Shown: piece after piece, positions 13,532 through 24,921 of the stretch | How positions within the stretch are numbered: the first letter of the stretch is position 1 | Layout: every line of letters begins with the position of its first letter | NCBI GenBank assembly: GCA_051530055.1 | Contig: CM121341.1 | Span: 10,044,001 to 10,108,000, forward strand | DNA: 64,000 bases | Direction: 5' to 3' | Origin: Neoechinorhynchus agilis | Lineage: Eukaryota > Acanthocephala | Made by a program: the position numbers and the translations under genes | The notes under the pieces: generated by a model | The model's database searches: none | Told to the model about the DNA's origin: nothing | What the model saw: only the letters and a program-made list of their open reading frames with translations

Positions 13532-14380
13532 CAACCATGGACGGATATTCCACAAAGTCACTACGAATGCATGCACTTTTTTCATACCATTGGTTATATT
13601 CCAAATGCCGTTCGTGAACTAAATTATAATTTCAAAAAACTTTCGATCTTAAACCAGGTTCTCGATCCTATTAAAAGTATGTGCGAAGTACGTTATTATT
13701 ATCACACGTCTCATGTAAGTTGATTTTTTAATTTCTTTTAGAACCTCTTAAATCGTGTTAAAGGCTTCAAGAGAAAAGCTTATCCCTGCCAAGAAATGTG
13801 CTTATGTAAACATAATTCCATGGGATACAGAAATCGAAAATCAAGCTGGTTTATTGACACTTAAAAGACAGTTTCCATACATTGAAGTCGTACCGCAAAC
13901 CGCATTTGTCAATTTCGATTGTAAGTACATTAATACCCATAGATTTACTTATATTTTTAACAAAGCACGTATTTGTCTTCTTCGAGTTAAGCTAAAAGAT
14001 TTGTCTCAAGTATTCTACAAATTGATCCATGTAGACACTGGATTTTTGCTGTGTTCAACCTTTGATGGCGAATTGACTCTTGGAGTAAGAACGTTATTAT
14101 ATCAAACAATTAATGTCTTTTATAGAGTCATTATTCGAGAATGGATGGACACTGTCTTTTTAAAATCATTAAAATCAAAAAGGAAAATTTGACCATGTTC
14201 TGCGCCAAATCACGACGATTTAATGTGCATTTGAGATTGCCTTCGAATTCACAGTTCACTCTCGTAACAAATAACAGTGCTAATAACAAAACGACGTCTT
14301 ATTTTATGATTACATTCTTTGAACACCCTTCCACTAGCTGGCCAATAAAAAAGAACATCGCATATAGTTTAAAAGAGTAA
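13532..14380 (+). CDS. Unrecognised spliced gene, at least four exons
   Basis: Exons inferred: 13532-13714, 13764-13920, 13966-14084 and 14126-14380 (stop TAA). Introns are 49, 45 and 41 nt with GTAAG-type donors and consistent phases. The product of about 237 residues starts at an acceptor, so a 5' exon is missing. Readable segments include ECMHFFHTIGYIPNAVREL, IPWDTEIENQAGLL, IHVDTGFLLC and FFEHPSTSWPI. No family recognised. An alternative acceptor (TTTTAG at about 13740) would put exon 2 in another frame that stops early, so I prefer the AAAG acceptor ending at 13763. A Cys-rich secreted-type ORF 1.6 kb upstream may be its 5' end. Confidence 0.5.
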
Positions 14381-15246
14381 TGTTTATTGATAAAAATTAC
14401 TTCGTCTGTCTTTGGGATTGTGTAAAAACATCAAAAGCATTATATTTTAGACGGTTTTATACTTGTGTTAAAAAAAAGAGATACCTTAAAATTAAACTTA
14501 GATATTTACAACTATAATTAAAGACTTATATTTGAGATCGTGTGAAGATTTCAAAAATTAGTTGTAAATTTAATGTTTAACCTTGGTAAATATTCGTGGT
14601 TCATTCGATTAAATGCAAAAAAATTTAAAGGTAGGATTATCGAAAACGTCAATTTCAAAAGGATCACAACAATTTTTTGTTTCGAAAATAGCATGTGATA
14701 TAATAGCGATGAGATGGTGCACAATAAAAAAGATAAAAACCATAGATCCAATAGGAATGCAATTAGAAACAAAATGCAATTTAAAACATCGAATAAAAAT
14801 TAAAATGCAAAGAATTTGATCCCGTATCGGTATAAATTTGGGATCGTTTGGAAATCACGTTAATAGTGCCCATAATCTGTACGCGATAATTTACGTTTAT
14901 TTTACCCCGAGGAAAACCAACAGCTTTAACTTTCATTCCCTGGGGTGTTTGATTGTAAATTATAGAAGATTATATCGCGACTTGTATATAATGAAATTGA
15001 TTGTAATTGCTTATAGAATTGCGAAATTTTTTAAGACTGATCACTTTATGCCTTTTGGGAAACATGGCCATAGCTACTCGAGTCATTTTACCACACCTGA
15101 AGGGCAGAAAGCAATTTAATTACTATTCCTGCATTCTTATTGGTTGCTGAGAGAGCATAGTTATTTTATATTAGATATTGAGCACATATATGCCTACGAT
15201 TAAGTAAAGGATCTCCTTTCCAACCATACGATCAACTGTGAACCTA
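14381..15246. other. No recognisable gene
   Basis: Very AT-rich. The open frames at 14613-15119 show no domain and look like chance ORFs. Presumed spacer and 5' flank of the zinc-finger gene. Confidence 0.5.
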
Positions 15247-16013
15247 ATGTCTAAGAGAAAATATTCAACTTTCATGATGGATGAAATCCTTGGAACTAAT
15301 CCACGTCCGAATGACTTCCATCTTGTTGATTTGTCCAACGTAAAGAACAAATGCTGCGAAATTTGTGGTAAAGGATTTGATAGACAATCCTTACTTATAA
15401 GACACAAACGAATTCATACAGGTAAACGAACTTTTCGTAATAATTATTTTTAAATTCATACAGGAGTAAAACCGTTTGAATGCGCAATTTGTAAACGGCC
15501 ATTTTCAACCTCCAGTTCATTGAATACTCATATAAGAATTCACTATGGCATCAAGCCATGCCGATGTGAAGTTTGCGGGAAACAATTCACGGCTGGTAGC
15601 AATTTGTACTACCATCAATTGACTCATAAAGAAAACAAGCCTCACAAATGCTCTGATTGCGAAAAGAGTTTCTCAACCCCTTCTGAACTAAAATGCCACC
15701 GGTATTTGCATTCAGGAGAGCATCCATATAGATGCGTATGTGGAAAGAGATACGGAAAGGCAAATCTTTACAAAAGCCATTTAATGCGCCATCTCGGTAA
15801 ATATCTAAAATCAATGCAAATATAATATTTTTCGTTTTAGGTATTAAACCAGAAAAATGCCCATTGTGCGTAAAGAACTTCACAATTGAGAAAAAATTAA
15901 AAGACCATGTCAAGTATATACATGGTATCGAAAACTACAAGTGCAAAATAAAAGACGAAAAGTTAACTATTGATGCACTTGAACGAGCAATAATATCCTC
16001 ACTTAATTCCTGA
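15247..16013 (+). CDS. C2H2 zinc-finger transcription factor with N-terminal eh1-like motif
   Basis: Exons 15247-15421, 15464-15796 and 15841-16013 (introns 42 and 44 nt, both phase 1 at a Gly codon of a linker) encode 226 residues. An eh1-like Groucho-binding motif, TFMMDEILG, lies near residues 7-15. Six C2H2 fingers follow, joined by TG.KP-type linkers; finger 2 contains SSSLNTHIRIH and finger 3 CEVCGKQF. Finger 5 has only one residue between its cysteines (RCVCGKRY) instead of two, so zinc binding there may be weak. Finger order and eh1 motif recall FEZF/GFI-type repressors, but orthology needs a tree. I chose the ATG at 15247 because it is the first ATG in frame. Likely a nuclear sequence-specific repressor. 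Confidence 0.8.
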
Positions 16014-17318
16014 AGCGAGTCTTAAAAAATAAAAATTTCAAGTATTCAAACTTTTTCAATTCGTGCCGAAAACTTTCTTTTACGTCCACTTAAAAGAGTC
16101 CACAACGCTATATTATGTTTATAAAAGTACGATCTACTCCATTGATTAATTAAAGTGACAACTTTAGTTCGTTGTGATTTATGTGATTTTCATAAACCGA
16201 ACAGAAGTAAGCGTTCATGTCATCAATTACAAACGATAGAACGAAATCAAGAGGTCTCCAATGAGTCCGAATTCAGGGCGGGTTTATTCATCTAGAAAAT
16301 TCTCAAAGCGAGAGCAATCGATAATAATGACTTGACTAAACGAGCACAACACAAGAGTGATAAAAAATGTTGTTTAATATTTCGAACAACAAAAATTACA
16401 AATAATGTCCTTTTAGTTTGATATTTAAAATTAGTTTTTAATTTTTTCCGAAGCTGCTCTCTACATATAGGAATAAGAAATCTTCGTGAATCACATAACT
16501 TTAGGGCAAAATCTAATTGTGTAATACGAACCCGTAATTCACCTGATAAAAAAGAGAAGGTTTCTTGTTATCTAGAGATCGCAATATTATTTGGTTGGCA
16601 ACTTCTCAAGATTCTTTGTAATATTAGAGAGAAATTTATCGTTTTTTATGTTTATTTTAAAATAATTGCAGAACTTTATTGAGCTTAGAAAGATTATTTC
16701 GAATGATATTTTGCAAATAAATTCTGAATATAAAACAATCTGAAGTAAACAAATCTGACGCAGTTGTTTGCAATCACGTCTCTATCCATGAGATTGGGAA
16801 ATAAATGTTTAATTTACAAGTTTTAAAATTAATATGAAGAGAGCGGGAATTGCCCCTTTAATTAATATTTGCGATTTCAAAGTAAATAAATATTCATAGC
16901 GATCACTTCTATCGTTTGAATCTCACATTTGTGCACCAACACAAGCTTTTACAATGTTGTAACTATTTTCACGAGTTCATTGTGGTTGCTTCGATTGACC
17001 TACTTTGCGAGTAGTAAAAATCATTGTCCAGTATTGATTTTATTTACACCCATTAAAGAATGAGTTCGTCGACCTTAAATTAATTCTCTGCTAAATGATT
17101 TTTGTGAGAACACGAGTACAGTTGCTACTGACATTTGGTTCCGCTTACCATCAATAAAGAGTATTTGCATTGACTACAGCTTACTTGTATCTAAATGTCT
17201 AGAGACTGGTCAGGGTAATATTTTAACGCTAATATTTCGATAAATGTTGTATTTTTGAAATTCTTATTGAATTTTGGATGGAAGCAAAGTTTTTTGAAGA
17301 GCAAAAAGTACTCGAGAT
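16014..17318. other. No recognisable gene
   Basis: AT-rich spacer between the zinc-finger gene and satellite B. No supported ORF. Confidence 0.55.
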
Positions 17319-18745
17319 ATGGTAATCAATATCAGCCGGATAAAACGTATATCTTATTATGATATTTCGATTTAGAGGAAGCTTCATCCGTCTTTGTTTC
17401 TAAGACTCTAAATTACTCAATTACATAGAATACTTTTTATCCGGGAGAAGGAAGATATTGATCATTACAACTCATAAAGAAAATAAAAATTATTTTTCTG
17501 CTTTGAATCTTCTTCTAAAGAATGCCAACCATGATTTAAAATCATTAAGAGCGAGAATCCTTCTGGGATGATAGAGTTAAAAGATTTGGTGATCAATATC
17601 AGCCGGATAAATCGCATATTTACATATTTCTATTTAAAAAGAAGCTTCATCCGTCATTATTTTTAATACTTGAAATATTTCAATAAAATACGTTTTATCC
17701 GGACGGAGGGGGAGATATTGATCACCACAATTCATAAAGAAAATAAAAATTATCTTTCTCCTTTGAATCTACTTTAATTCCAAATATTTTGTTTCTGAAG
17801 AATGCCAACCATGATTTAAAATCATTAAGAGCGAAAATCCTTCGGGGATGATAGAGTTTAAGAGATGTGGTGATCAATATCCTACGGATAAAACGCATAT
17901 TTTGATATTTCGATTCAAAAGGAAGCTTCATCCGTCATTATTTTTAATACTTGAAATATTTCAATAAAATACGTTTTATCCGGGCGGAGAAGGGGAGATA
18001 TTGATCACCACAACTCATAAAGATAATCAAAATTATTTTTCTCCTTTGAATCTACTTTAATTCCAAATATTTTGTTTCTAAAGAATGCCAACCATGATTT
18101 AAAATCATTAAGAGCGAAAATCCTTTGGGATGATAGAGTTTAAGAGATGTGGTGATCAATATCCTACGGATAAAACGCATATTTTGATATTTCGATTCAA
18201 AAGGAAGCTTCATCCGTCATTATTTTTAATACTTGAAATATTTCAATAAAATACGTTTTATCCGGGCGGAGAAGGGGAGATATTGATCACCACAACTCAT
18301 AAAGATAATCAAAATTATTTTTCTGCTTTTAATCTACTTTAATTCCAAATATTTTGTTTCTAAAGAATGCCAACCATGATTTAAAATCATTAAGAGCGAA
18401 AATCCTTCGGGGATGATAGAGTTCAAGAGATTTGGTGATCAATATCCTACGGATAAATCGCATATTTAGATATTTCGATTCAAAAGGAAGCTTCATCCGT
18501 CACTGCTTTTAATACTTGAAATATTTCAATAAAATACGTTTTATCCGGGCGGAGAAGGGGGATATTGATCACCACAACTCATAAAGATGATCAAAATTAT
18601 TTTTCTGCTTTGAATCTCCTTCTAAAGAATGCAAACCATGATTTAAAATCATTAAGAGCGAAAATCCTTCGGGGATGATAGAGTTCAAGAGATTTGGTGA
18701 TCAATATCGGCCGGATAGTATATTTCATTATGATTACCAAATCTC
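17319..18745. repeat. Satellite B, about 282-bp foldback unit, five copies (forward)
   Basis: Copies begin with GGTGATCAATATC (first copy GGTAATC) at about 17321, 17588, 17869, 18151, 18434 and, truncated, 18696. Within each unit the left arm (GGTGATCAATATC...GGATAAAACGCAT) is mirrored by a right arm (ATACGTTTTATCC...GATATTGATCACC). The arms enclose about 60 bp with GGAAGCTTCATCCGTC. A 130-bp spacer carries AACCATGATTTAAAATCATT, itself a palindrome core. The same family occurs in reverse at 31.8-32.9 kb. Short ORFs inside are not genes. Confidence 0.95.
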
Positions 18746-19004
18746 TCAAATTCTACCAACCCCGAATCATCGATTCCTTGTATTGAAGAACTCAAACACG
18801 TGTATTAATTTCGGACTCGAACTCTGAACCGAATTTCGAAGACGGCAATTTGTAAATTTGATTGATCTAATTACTAATTTCCCTTAGCTCATGCAATTCA
18901 GCAATAGAAATTGTTTATGTGATTGATTATAGATTCAAATTTGATTGCAGGTGTCTTTCGAAAGTATTAATCACGGTCTTTTAGGCTCATTGGCGTTTCG
19001 TTCA

Positions 19005-20223
19005 ATGATGAATAAGCCAAAGAGCGTTAACAAAAAAAGGAATAAATATGAGTTTGGGAATTATCCTAGGTATTACGGATACCGTAATGAAAAGCAAGAG
19101 GATCCGAGACTCCGGGTGTTCAATTCGGAAATTTTCGAAGACAAAGATGTCCTTGATATTGGTTCGTGTAAATGTGATTTTCTCCGTTTTAGCTCTTATA
19201 AACAGGATGCAACTCCGGCTTATTGACGATCGCAATCGCGAAAATCTATAAGCCAAGATGTATCACAGGTATTGACATGGACCGTAAACTCATATCAATG
19301 GCACGCAAAAATCTTCTAAAACAATCAGAGTCTATCGATTCTGGTCTTAAGAACATATATTTTCGAAGGGTAAGAGCTATAAGAGATAATCTTCTAGTAA
19401 TGTTGAAATTAAATCGCTTCGTTTGACTCCAGATTTTTTTATAGTTTGTGTAATTTATTATTCTTAAAATTGGATAATTTGTTAACTTATCAAAATCTTG
19501 GAGAAAAACTTTATCCGGCAAAAAATACCTAGCCGTCCTCGTCCTCAATTGTCGCCCGAATGCTTGCAATGTCGCCTCTCAACACGGCGACGCTGATTTT
19601 TTGAACGAGGCATTGACCTTGCATCACCACTTATAACCTGAAGGCGTCGCTCCAGATCCTTCAGAAGTTGAAGAGCCTCGCTACCAAAAGATCCGTAGGT
19701 CTCAACCCCAAAAGGCACAAATACATGAGCCAGGGCTAAAAACCCTTTTATTTAATTTCCGAAATTTTTATCATTCTTTTTGTTGCAAAAAGGAAGATTT
19801 CATGGCCTCGATCAATGAAGAAGTCTCACCTCAATATGAATGCATTCTTGGACTGAGCATTACAAAATGGATTCAGTTGAATTGGGGAGACGATGGCATC
19901 ATGAATTTCTTTAGAAAAGTATCCAATCTCCTAAAAGAAGGAGGCTGGTTTGTTCTTGAGGCTCAATCTTGGTCCAGCTATAAACGAAGGCGATCATTGA
20001 ATCAAAGAACGCGTGAGAATTATAAGAATTGTAAATTAAGACCGGAAGGTTTTTGCGATCTTATTGTTACCCATTTCGACTTTAAGAAGGAAGCAGAATA
20101 TAAAGTTGATAAGGTAGCAGGTAAGTGTGTTTCGAATATTCATGATTTAAGTTTCACGATGAAGGTTTTAACCGTCCGATTTATTTGTTCAAAAAAGTAC
20201 GATGTAAAGCGAATGCGGAATAA
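19005..20223 (+). CDS. MEPCE-like: BCDIN3-domain RNA methyltransferase (MePCE-like 7SK/snRNA capping enzyme)
   Basis: Exons 19005-19161, 19206-19369, 19793-20120 and 20165-20223 give 235 residues; introns 1 and 3 are both 44 nt. Family hallmarks in order: [10 protein letters not shown] (binding the RNA 5' end), the SAM-binding motif [18 protein letters not shown], acidic [31 protein letters not shown], and the C-terminal [11 protein letters not shown]. Such enzymes use S-adenosylmethionine to methylate the gamma-phosphate (MePCE) or 5' monophosphate (BCDIN3D) of small RNAs. The long disordered N-terminus of vertebrate MePCE is absent, so assignment between MePCE and BCDIN3D is open, though the catalytic core looks closer to MePCE. 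Intron 2 (423 nt) contains an antisense LINE fragment. An acceptor-like TTGCAG lies at 18945-18950, upstream of the ATG. The 3' end is duplicated 3.9 kb downstream. Confidence 0.88.
19495..19748 (-). mobile_element. Antisense fragment of the LINE 3' coding end, in an intron
   Basis: The reverse strand reads [17 protein letters not shown] then [12 protein letters not shown] and GDARS, matching the C-terminal region (HYFVPFGVESYG, GDARTS) of the LINE piece at 29.5 kb. It begins almost exactly where the coding part of the large LINE copy at 21.4-24.0 kb is cut off. It lies inside intron 2 of the methyltransferase gene, opposite to transcription. Confidence 0.75.
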
Positions 20224-21048
20224 AGAACATTTTGCGATACAGGTTTTGTTTCAAACAATAACCCTTGGTCCAAAATTCACAGCTTATTCTCAAATCATAG
20301 ACAATCAAATCTTTTTTAAAAGGATCAAATTCTGAAGAACCAAAACAAATTTGTTATATAGAAGTATTCAGCCGGTAAATAATTTTTATATTAAAGATGT
20401 TTGGCGAACTTAGTCATGTTTATCATCAGTTTAATAAATATTAAAAGACGTCTTCAATTCAAAAAAATTATTTACCGGATATGAAGACTTTTAAACAATA
20501 ATTCTAATCAATAATCCCCCATTACCTCGTTACATATCGACATTTCAAAAAAGTATATATATGAGCGTAATATACAGTCAAATCCTTTTAAAAGGATCAA
20601 ATTCTACCAAACCAAAACAAATTTGTTATTTAAAAGTCGTCACCCGGTAAGGTATTTTTGTATTAAAGACGTTCGGCGAACTTTGTCACGTTTATCATTA
20701 GTTTAATAAATATTAAAAGACGTCTTTAATTCAAAAAAAATTATTTACGGGATATGAAGACTTCTAAACAATAATTCTAATCAATAAACCCCTTTTCCTC
20801 GTTGCATATAGAAATTTCAAATAAGGTATTAATATGAGCGTAATATATAGTCAAATCCTTTTTAAAGGATCAAATTCTACCGAACCAAAACAAATTTGTT
20901 ATTTAAAAGTCGTCACCCGGTAAGGTATTTTTGTATTAAAGACGTTCGGCGAACTTTGTCACGTTTATCATTAGTTTAATAAATATTAACCGACGTCTTT
21001 AATTCAAAAAAATAATTTACCGGATATGAAGACTTCTAAACAATAATT
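20086..21048. repeat. Left copy of a 963-bp direct duplication
   Basis: Nearly identical to 23959-24921 at a constant offset of 3,873 bp. It covers the end of methyltransferase exon 3, intron 3, exon 4, the 3' flank and about two and a half satellite C units. The shared block opens at GAAGGAAGCAG. The copies diverge at AATTC versus AATTT. The large LINE copy and further satellite C lie between the two. Confidence 0.93.
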
Positions 21049-21447
21049 CTAATCAATAATTCTAATCAATAATCCGACATTACCTCGTTACATATAGAAA
21101 TTTCAAATAAAGTATTAATATGAGCGTAATATATAGTCAAATCCTTTTTAAAGGATCAAATTCTCAAGAACTAAAACAAATTTGTTATTTAGAAGTCTTC
21201 AACCGGTAAAGTATTTTTGTATTAAAGACGTTCGGCGAACTTTGTCACGTTTATCATTAGTTTAATAAATATTAAAAGACGTCTTTAATTCAAAAGAAAA
21301 ATTATTTACGGGATATGAATACTTCTAAACAATAATTTTAATCAATAAACCCCCTTTACCTCGTTCCATATAGACAATTCAAAGCAAATGTATTTATATG
21401 AGCGCAGTATACAGTCAAATCCTTTTTAAAAGGATCAAATTCTGAAG
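20308..21447. repeat. Satellite C, about 275-bp foldback unit, first array (four copies)
   Basis: Units begin near CAAATCCTTTTTAAAAGGATC (itself a short palindrome) at about 20308, 20580, 20853, 21139 and 21417. Each carries a CCGGTAAATAATTTT arm mirrored by an AAAAATTATTTACCGG arm, flanked by GAAGTATTC/GAAGACTT sequence, so the monomer can fold. Arms and the GACGTCTT motif are shared with the shorter repeats in the peroxiredoxin intron. Confidence 0.92.
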
Positions 21448-23958
21448 AACGATATTTGTCCATGGTCCCCGCGATCTCCGCTGTAATGGGTCTGGTTCTC
21501 CACCACAATTAACCGAACCTTTTGTGCCTGAGACCCCTCAGATCACCACTGATTCTATTTCGATACCTGATATCGTGCGGTTTCTGCCCAGGAACGTCCT
21601 GAAACGGATCCCTAAAGGCGCGCGATATCTGGTCACCAAAGCATTTACGGGATTGGTCAACGATTGCCTGCAAACGAACTGTACACCATCATGGACACGG
21701 CTCTTCGCTTTCCCGCGCTTAGTCCTCTGCACCAGCGGTGATTCTGGGATGTCTTTGACATCAACAATCAAGGAAAGGTTAGCCTCCTTTGAACAAATAT
21801 TTAACGATTTTGAAAGGAATCTCCGCGAGGTTCGTAATCGACGCACTATGGAATGGGTTTGTTGCCGTTTTTCAAAGCGATCCCTGACTGAATGTGTTTC
21901 TTCGGAGGGGCTCTTTGGTTATTGTCATCCTCCGACAGTTTCGCAAAAGGAGACAGCGAGACGCTACAAATACTCCGGTCGAAGCACCCATGTAGTAGCG
22001 GAAGTTTTGAAATTCCATCTCCTCCCATACAAGACAGGACGCCCACTCAAATTTCAGACATAAAAAAGGCCATCTCAACTTTTGCAAATGGTTCGGGTCA
22101 CGGGCTTGACGGACTAGGGCCTCAGCACCTAAAGGACATGATGTCCTTTTCAACTGGTGAAGCAGCTCTCTCTCTAGAAAGTGCGCTTTCTCGAATAGTC
22201 GACCGCCTGACTGGAGAGGACCTGAACCCCATTGCAAAGGACCTATTTTTCGGAGCCTCATTGTGTGCGCTCACGAAAAAAGAAGGTGGGATCCGTCCCA
22301 TCGCCGTATCTTCGACGATAAGCCGACTCGCAGGAAAAATTCTCTGCAAACGTATTACAGAGAAAACCGGACAGCAACTTCGTCCAGTCCAACTGGGCTG
22401 CTGCACATCCTGCGGGGCGGAAGCTATTGTCCACTCGCTCCGAAACTTTGCTACGAGAAGCTCAGAGCCGTGCGTGATTCTTAAGTGCGATTTTCGGAAC
22501 GCCTTTAACTTTCTCAATAGAGAAAACATGTTCTGCGCAATTAGGGATCACGCACCAGAAGCCTTCCAGTATTTTCTCAATGCCTACGGGACGGCGACTC
22601 CTTTGCTTTTCGAAGACCACCTCATTTGGTCCGAAAGAGGAGTGCAGCAAGGAGATCCCCTCAGTCCAATCGCATTCTCCCTAACAGTAAATCCAATAGC
22701 GCATTCTCTCCATTCCAGCTTCAACGCTTGGTACTTGGATGACGCTACGCTCGGAGGTGATCCCTCCGTTGTACTGCGCGATCTGGAGAAGCTGATTAGG
22801 GAGACCTCGAAGATGGGCATTGAGCTCAATGCTGGAAAATGTGAGCTCCTTGTATTGAACATTGGAGACGATGCCAAAGTCAAAGAACTAATGGCTGGGT
22901 TCGAGGCCGTAGCTCCAGGCCTGAAACTCGTGACTCGGGAACAACTCAGCCTCCTGGGCAGTTGCGTCTTCGATTAAAATGTGGAAGATGAGATCGGCCA
23001 TATCATACCGAAACTTTCGTTGCTGGGCGATAGGGTGAGCGCTCTCTCGGCTCATGAACCCTTGTTTCTCATAAAGAACGCGCTCTTCATCCCCAAATTA
23101 TTGTACAAGGTTCGCACAGCAACATTTTTCAAACATAAGGAAGGATTGGCTAAGCTCGACGGCAAGGTGAGGGCTTGTCTCGAGCGTATTTTAAATGTCC
23201 AGCTCTCAGATGAGGCGTGGCGACAAGCTTCTTTGCCTGTGTCATCTGGGGGATTGGGAATTCGGGCACTAGTGGACCTTGCTTTGCCGGCCTTTCTTGG
23301 ATCGTTTGAGGAGAGCCTACCAGTCTCAAAGAACATTTTGAAGGAAAAGTTCTGTCTTGACCGGGAATTCGTGGTGGCGGTTGAGGAATGGTGCCAGCAA
23401 ACAGGCGCTAACCATGTTCCCGTGAATGACCTCAGACAGTCGATCTGGGACGGACCTCTTGTCGCGAGAGCTCACAGCTCTCTGCTTTCCGGTTTTCGCG
23501 ATGGGGTCGTCCGAGCTAGACTGTTGGCAGTTTCAACACGAGAATCTGGGGCGTGGTTGGAGGCTGTTCCTCTGGCATCAGTGGGAACTCTTCTTACTGA
23601 TGAGGTAACGAGGATCGCAGTATCCTTAAGACTTGGTCTCCCGATATGCACGCCCGATCGCTGTCGATGTGGGTCTTTGGTTGATGCTTTCGGGCGACAC
23701 GGTCTCGTCTGCAGAAGGTCAGCAGTAAGGTTCTCACGCCATTCTGAAATCAATAACACAATTTCTCGGGCGTTGAGAACGGCGAACTTCCCGAACATCG
23801 TGGAACCCGCCCACCTCTGTAGACTAGACGGCCGTAGACCCGATGGAATTTCGGTCTTCCCGTGGCGGGAGGGTAAATGCCTTCTCTGGGACGCCACGTG
23901 TGTGGATACCCTCGCAGCCAGCAACATCCCCTACTCCCTCGAAATCGCCGGTGGTGCC
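21448..23958 (+). mobile_element. LINE (non-LTR retrotransposon) with reverse transcriptase and restriction-like endonuclease, degenerate and 3'-cut
   Basis: GC-richer than its surroundings. Reading from 21524: a pre-RT region (FLPRNVLKRIPKGARYLV), then RT motifs in a second frame from 21892: KKEGGIRPIAVSSTISRLAG, the motif A aspartate in KCDFRNAFN, RGVQQGDPLSP, and the catalytic WYLDDATLGG. After an in-frame TAA at 22975 the same frame goes on to a zinc-binding CRCG...GRHGLVC motif, then a PD-(D/E)XK-like nuclease (RPDGISVFPW, LLWDATCVDT). The frame change near 21.9-22.0 kb and the stop show it is not intact. The product breaks off after SLEIAGGA, where the duplicated host block starts. The architecture places it among LINEs with a C-terminal restriction-like endonuclease (R2/NeSL/CRE-like grade); clade undetermined. 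Confidence 0.88.
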
Positions 23959-24096
23959 GAAGGAAGCAGAATATAAAGTTGATAAGGTAGCAGGTAAGTG
24001 TGTTTCGAATATTCATGATTTAAGTTTCACGATGAAGGTTTTAACCGTCCGATTTATTTGTTCAAAAAAGTACGATGTAAAGCGAATGCGGAATAA
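23959..24096 (+). pseudogene. Duplicated 3' end of the BCDIN3 methyltransferase gene
   Basis: Copy of methyltransferase exon 3 tail ([11 protein letters not shown]), its 44-nt intron and exon 4 ([10 protein letters not shown], stop at 24094-24096). It lacks the catalytic exons and is fused in frame to the broken end of the LINE (...GGAEGSRI, stop), so it cannot make an enzyme. It is the coding part of the right-hand copy of the 963-bp duplication. Confidence 0.88.
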
Positions 24097-24921
24097 AGAA
24101 CATTTTGCGATACAGGTTTTGTTTCAAACAATAACCCTTGGTCCAAAATTCACAGCTTATTCTCAAATCATAGACAATCAAATCTTTTTTAAAAGGATCA
24201 AATTCTGAAGAACCAAAACAAATTTGTTATATAGAAGTATTCAGCCGGTAAATAATTTTTATATTAAAGATGTTTGGCGAACTTAGTCATGTTTATCATC
24301 AGTTTAATAAATATTAAAAGACGTCTTCAATTCAAAAAAATTATTTACCGGATATGAAGACTTTTAAACAATAATTCTAATCAATAATCCCCCATTACCT
24401 CGTTACATATCGACATTTCAAAAAAGTATATATATGAGCGTAATATACAGTCAAATCCTTTTAAAAGGATCAAATTCTACCAAACCAAAACAAATTTGTT
24501 ATTTAAAAGTCGTCACCCGGTAAGGTATTTTTGTATTAAAGACGTTCGGCGAACTTTGTCACGTTTATCATTAGTTTAATAAATATTAAAAGACGTCTTT
24601 AATTCAAAAAAAATTATTTACGGGATATGAAGACTTCTAAACAATAATTCTAATCAATAAACCCCTTTTCCTCGTTGCATATAGAAATTTCAAATAAGGT
24701 ATTAATATGAGCGTAATATATAGTCAAATCCTTTTTAAAGGATCAAATTCTACCGAACCAAAACAAATTTGTTATTTAAAAGTCGTCACCCGGTAAGGTA
24801 TTTTTGTATTAAAGACGTTCGGCGAACTTTGTCACGTTTATCATTAGTTTAATAAATATTAACCGACGTCTTTAATTCAAAAAAATAATTTACCGGATAT
24901 GAAGACTTCTAAACAATAATT
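23959..24921. repeat. Right copy of the 963-bp direct duplication
   Basis: Partner of 20086-21048, with almost no differences. It begins directly at the broken 3' end of the LINE. The repeat contains host exons, so it is a segmental duplication, not a terminal repeat of the element. Confidence 0.93.

Noticed and set aside
14600-15119. Two ORFs upstream of the zinc-finger gene
   Set aside because: Biased AT-rich composition, no domain, no splice or start support.
17722-17931. ORFs in satellite B (also at 32473-32688)
   Set aside because: Frame across a satellite monomer and its foldback arms.
21892-23976. Alternative genetic code suggested by in-frame TAA in the LINE
   Set aside because: Host genes here use TAA, TAG and TGA as stops at family-expected ends; the LINE is simply degenerate.
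20086-24921. Direct repeats flanking a reverse-transcriptase element, looking like long terminal repeats
   Set aside because: The repeats contain host exon sequence and satellite C, and the RT and endonuclease are of LINE type.
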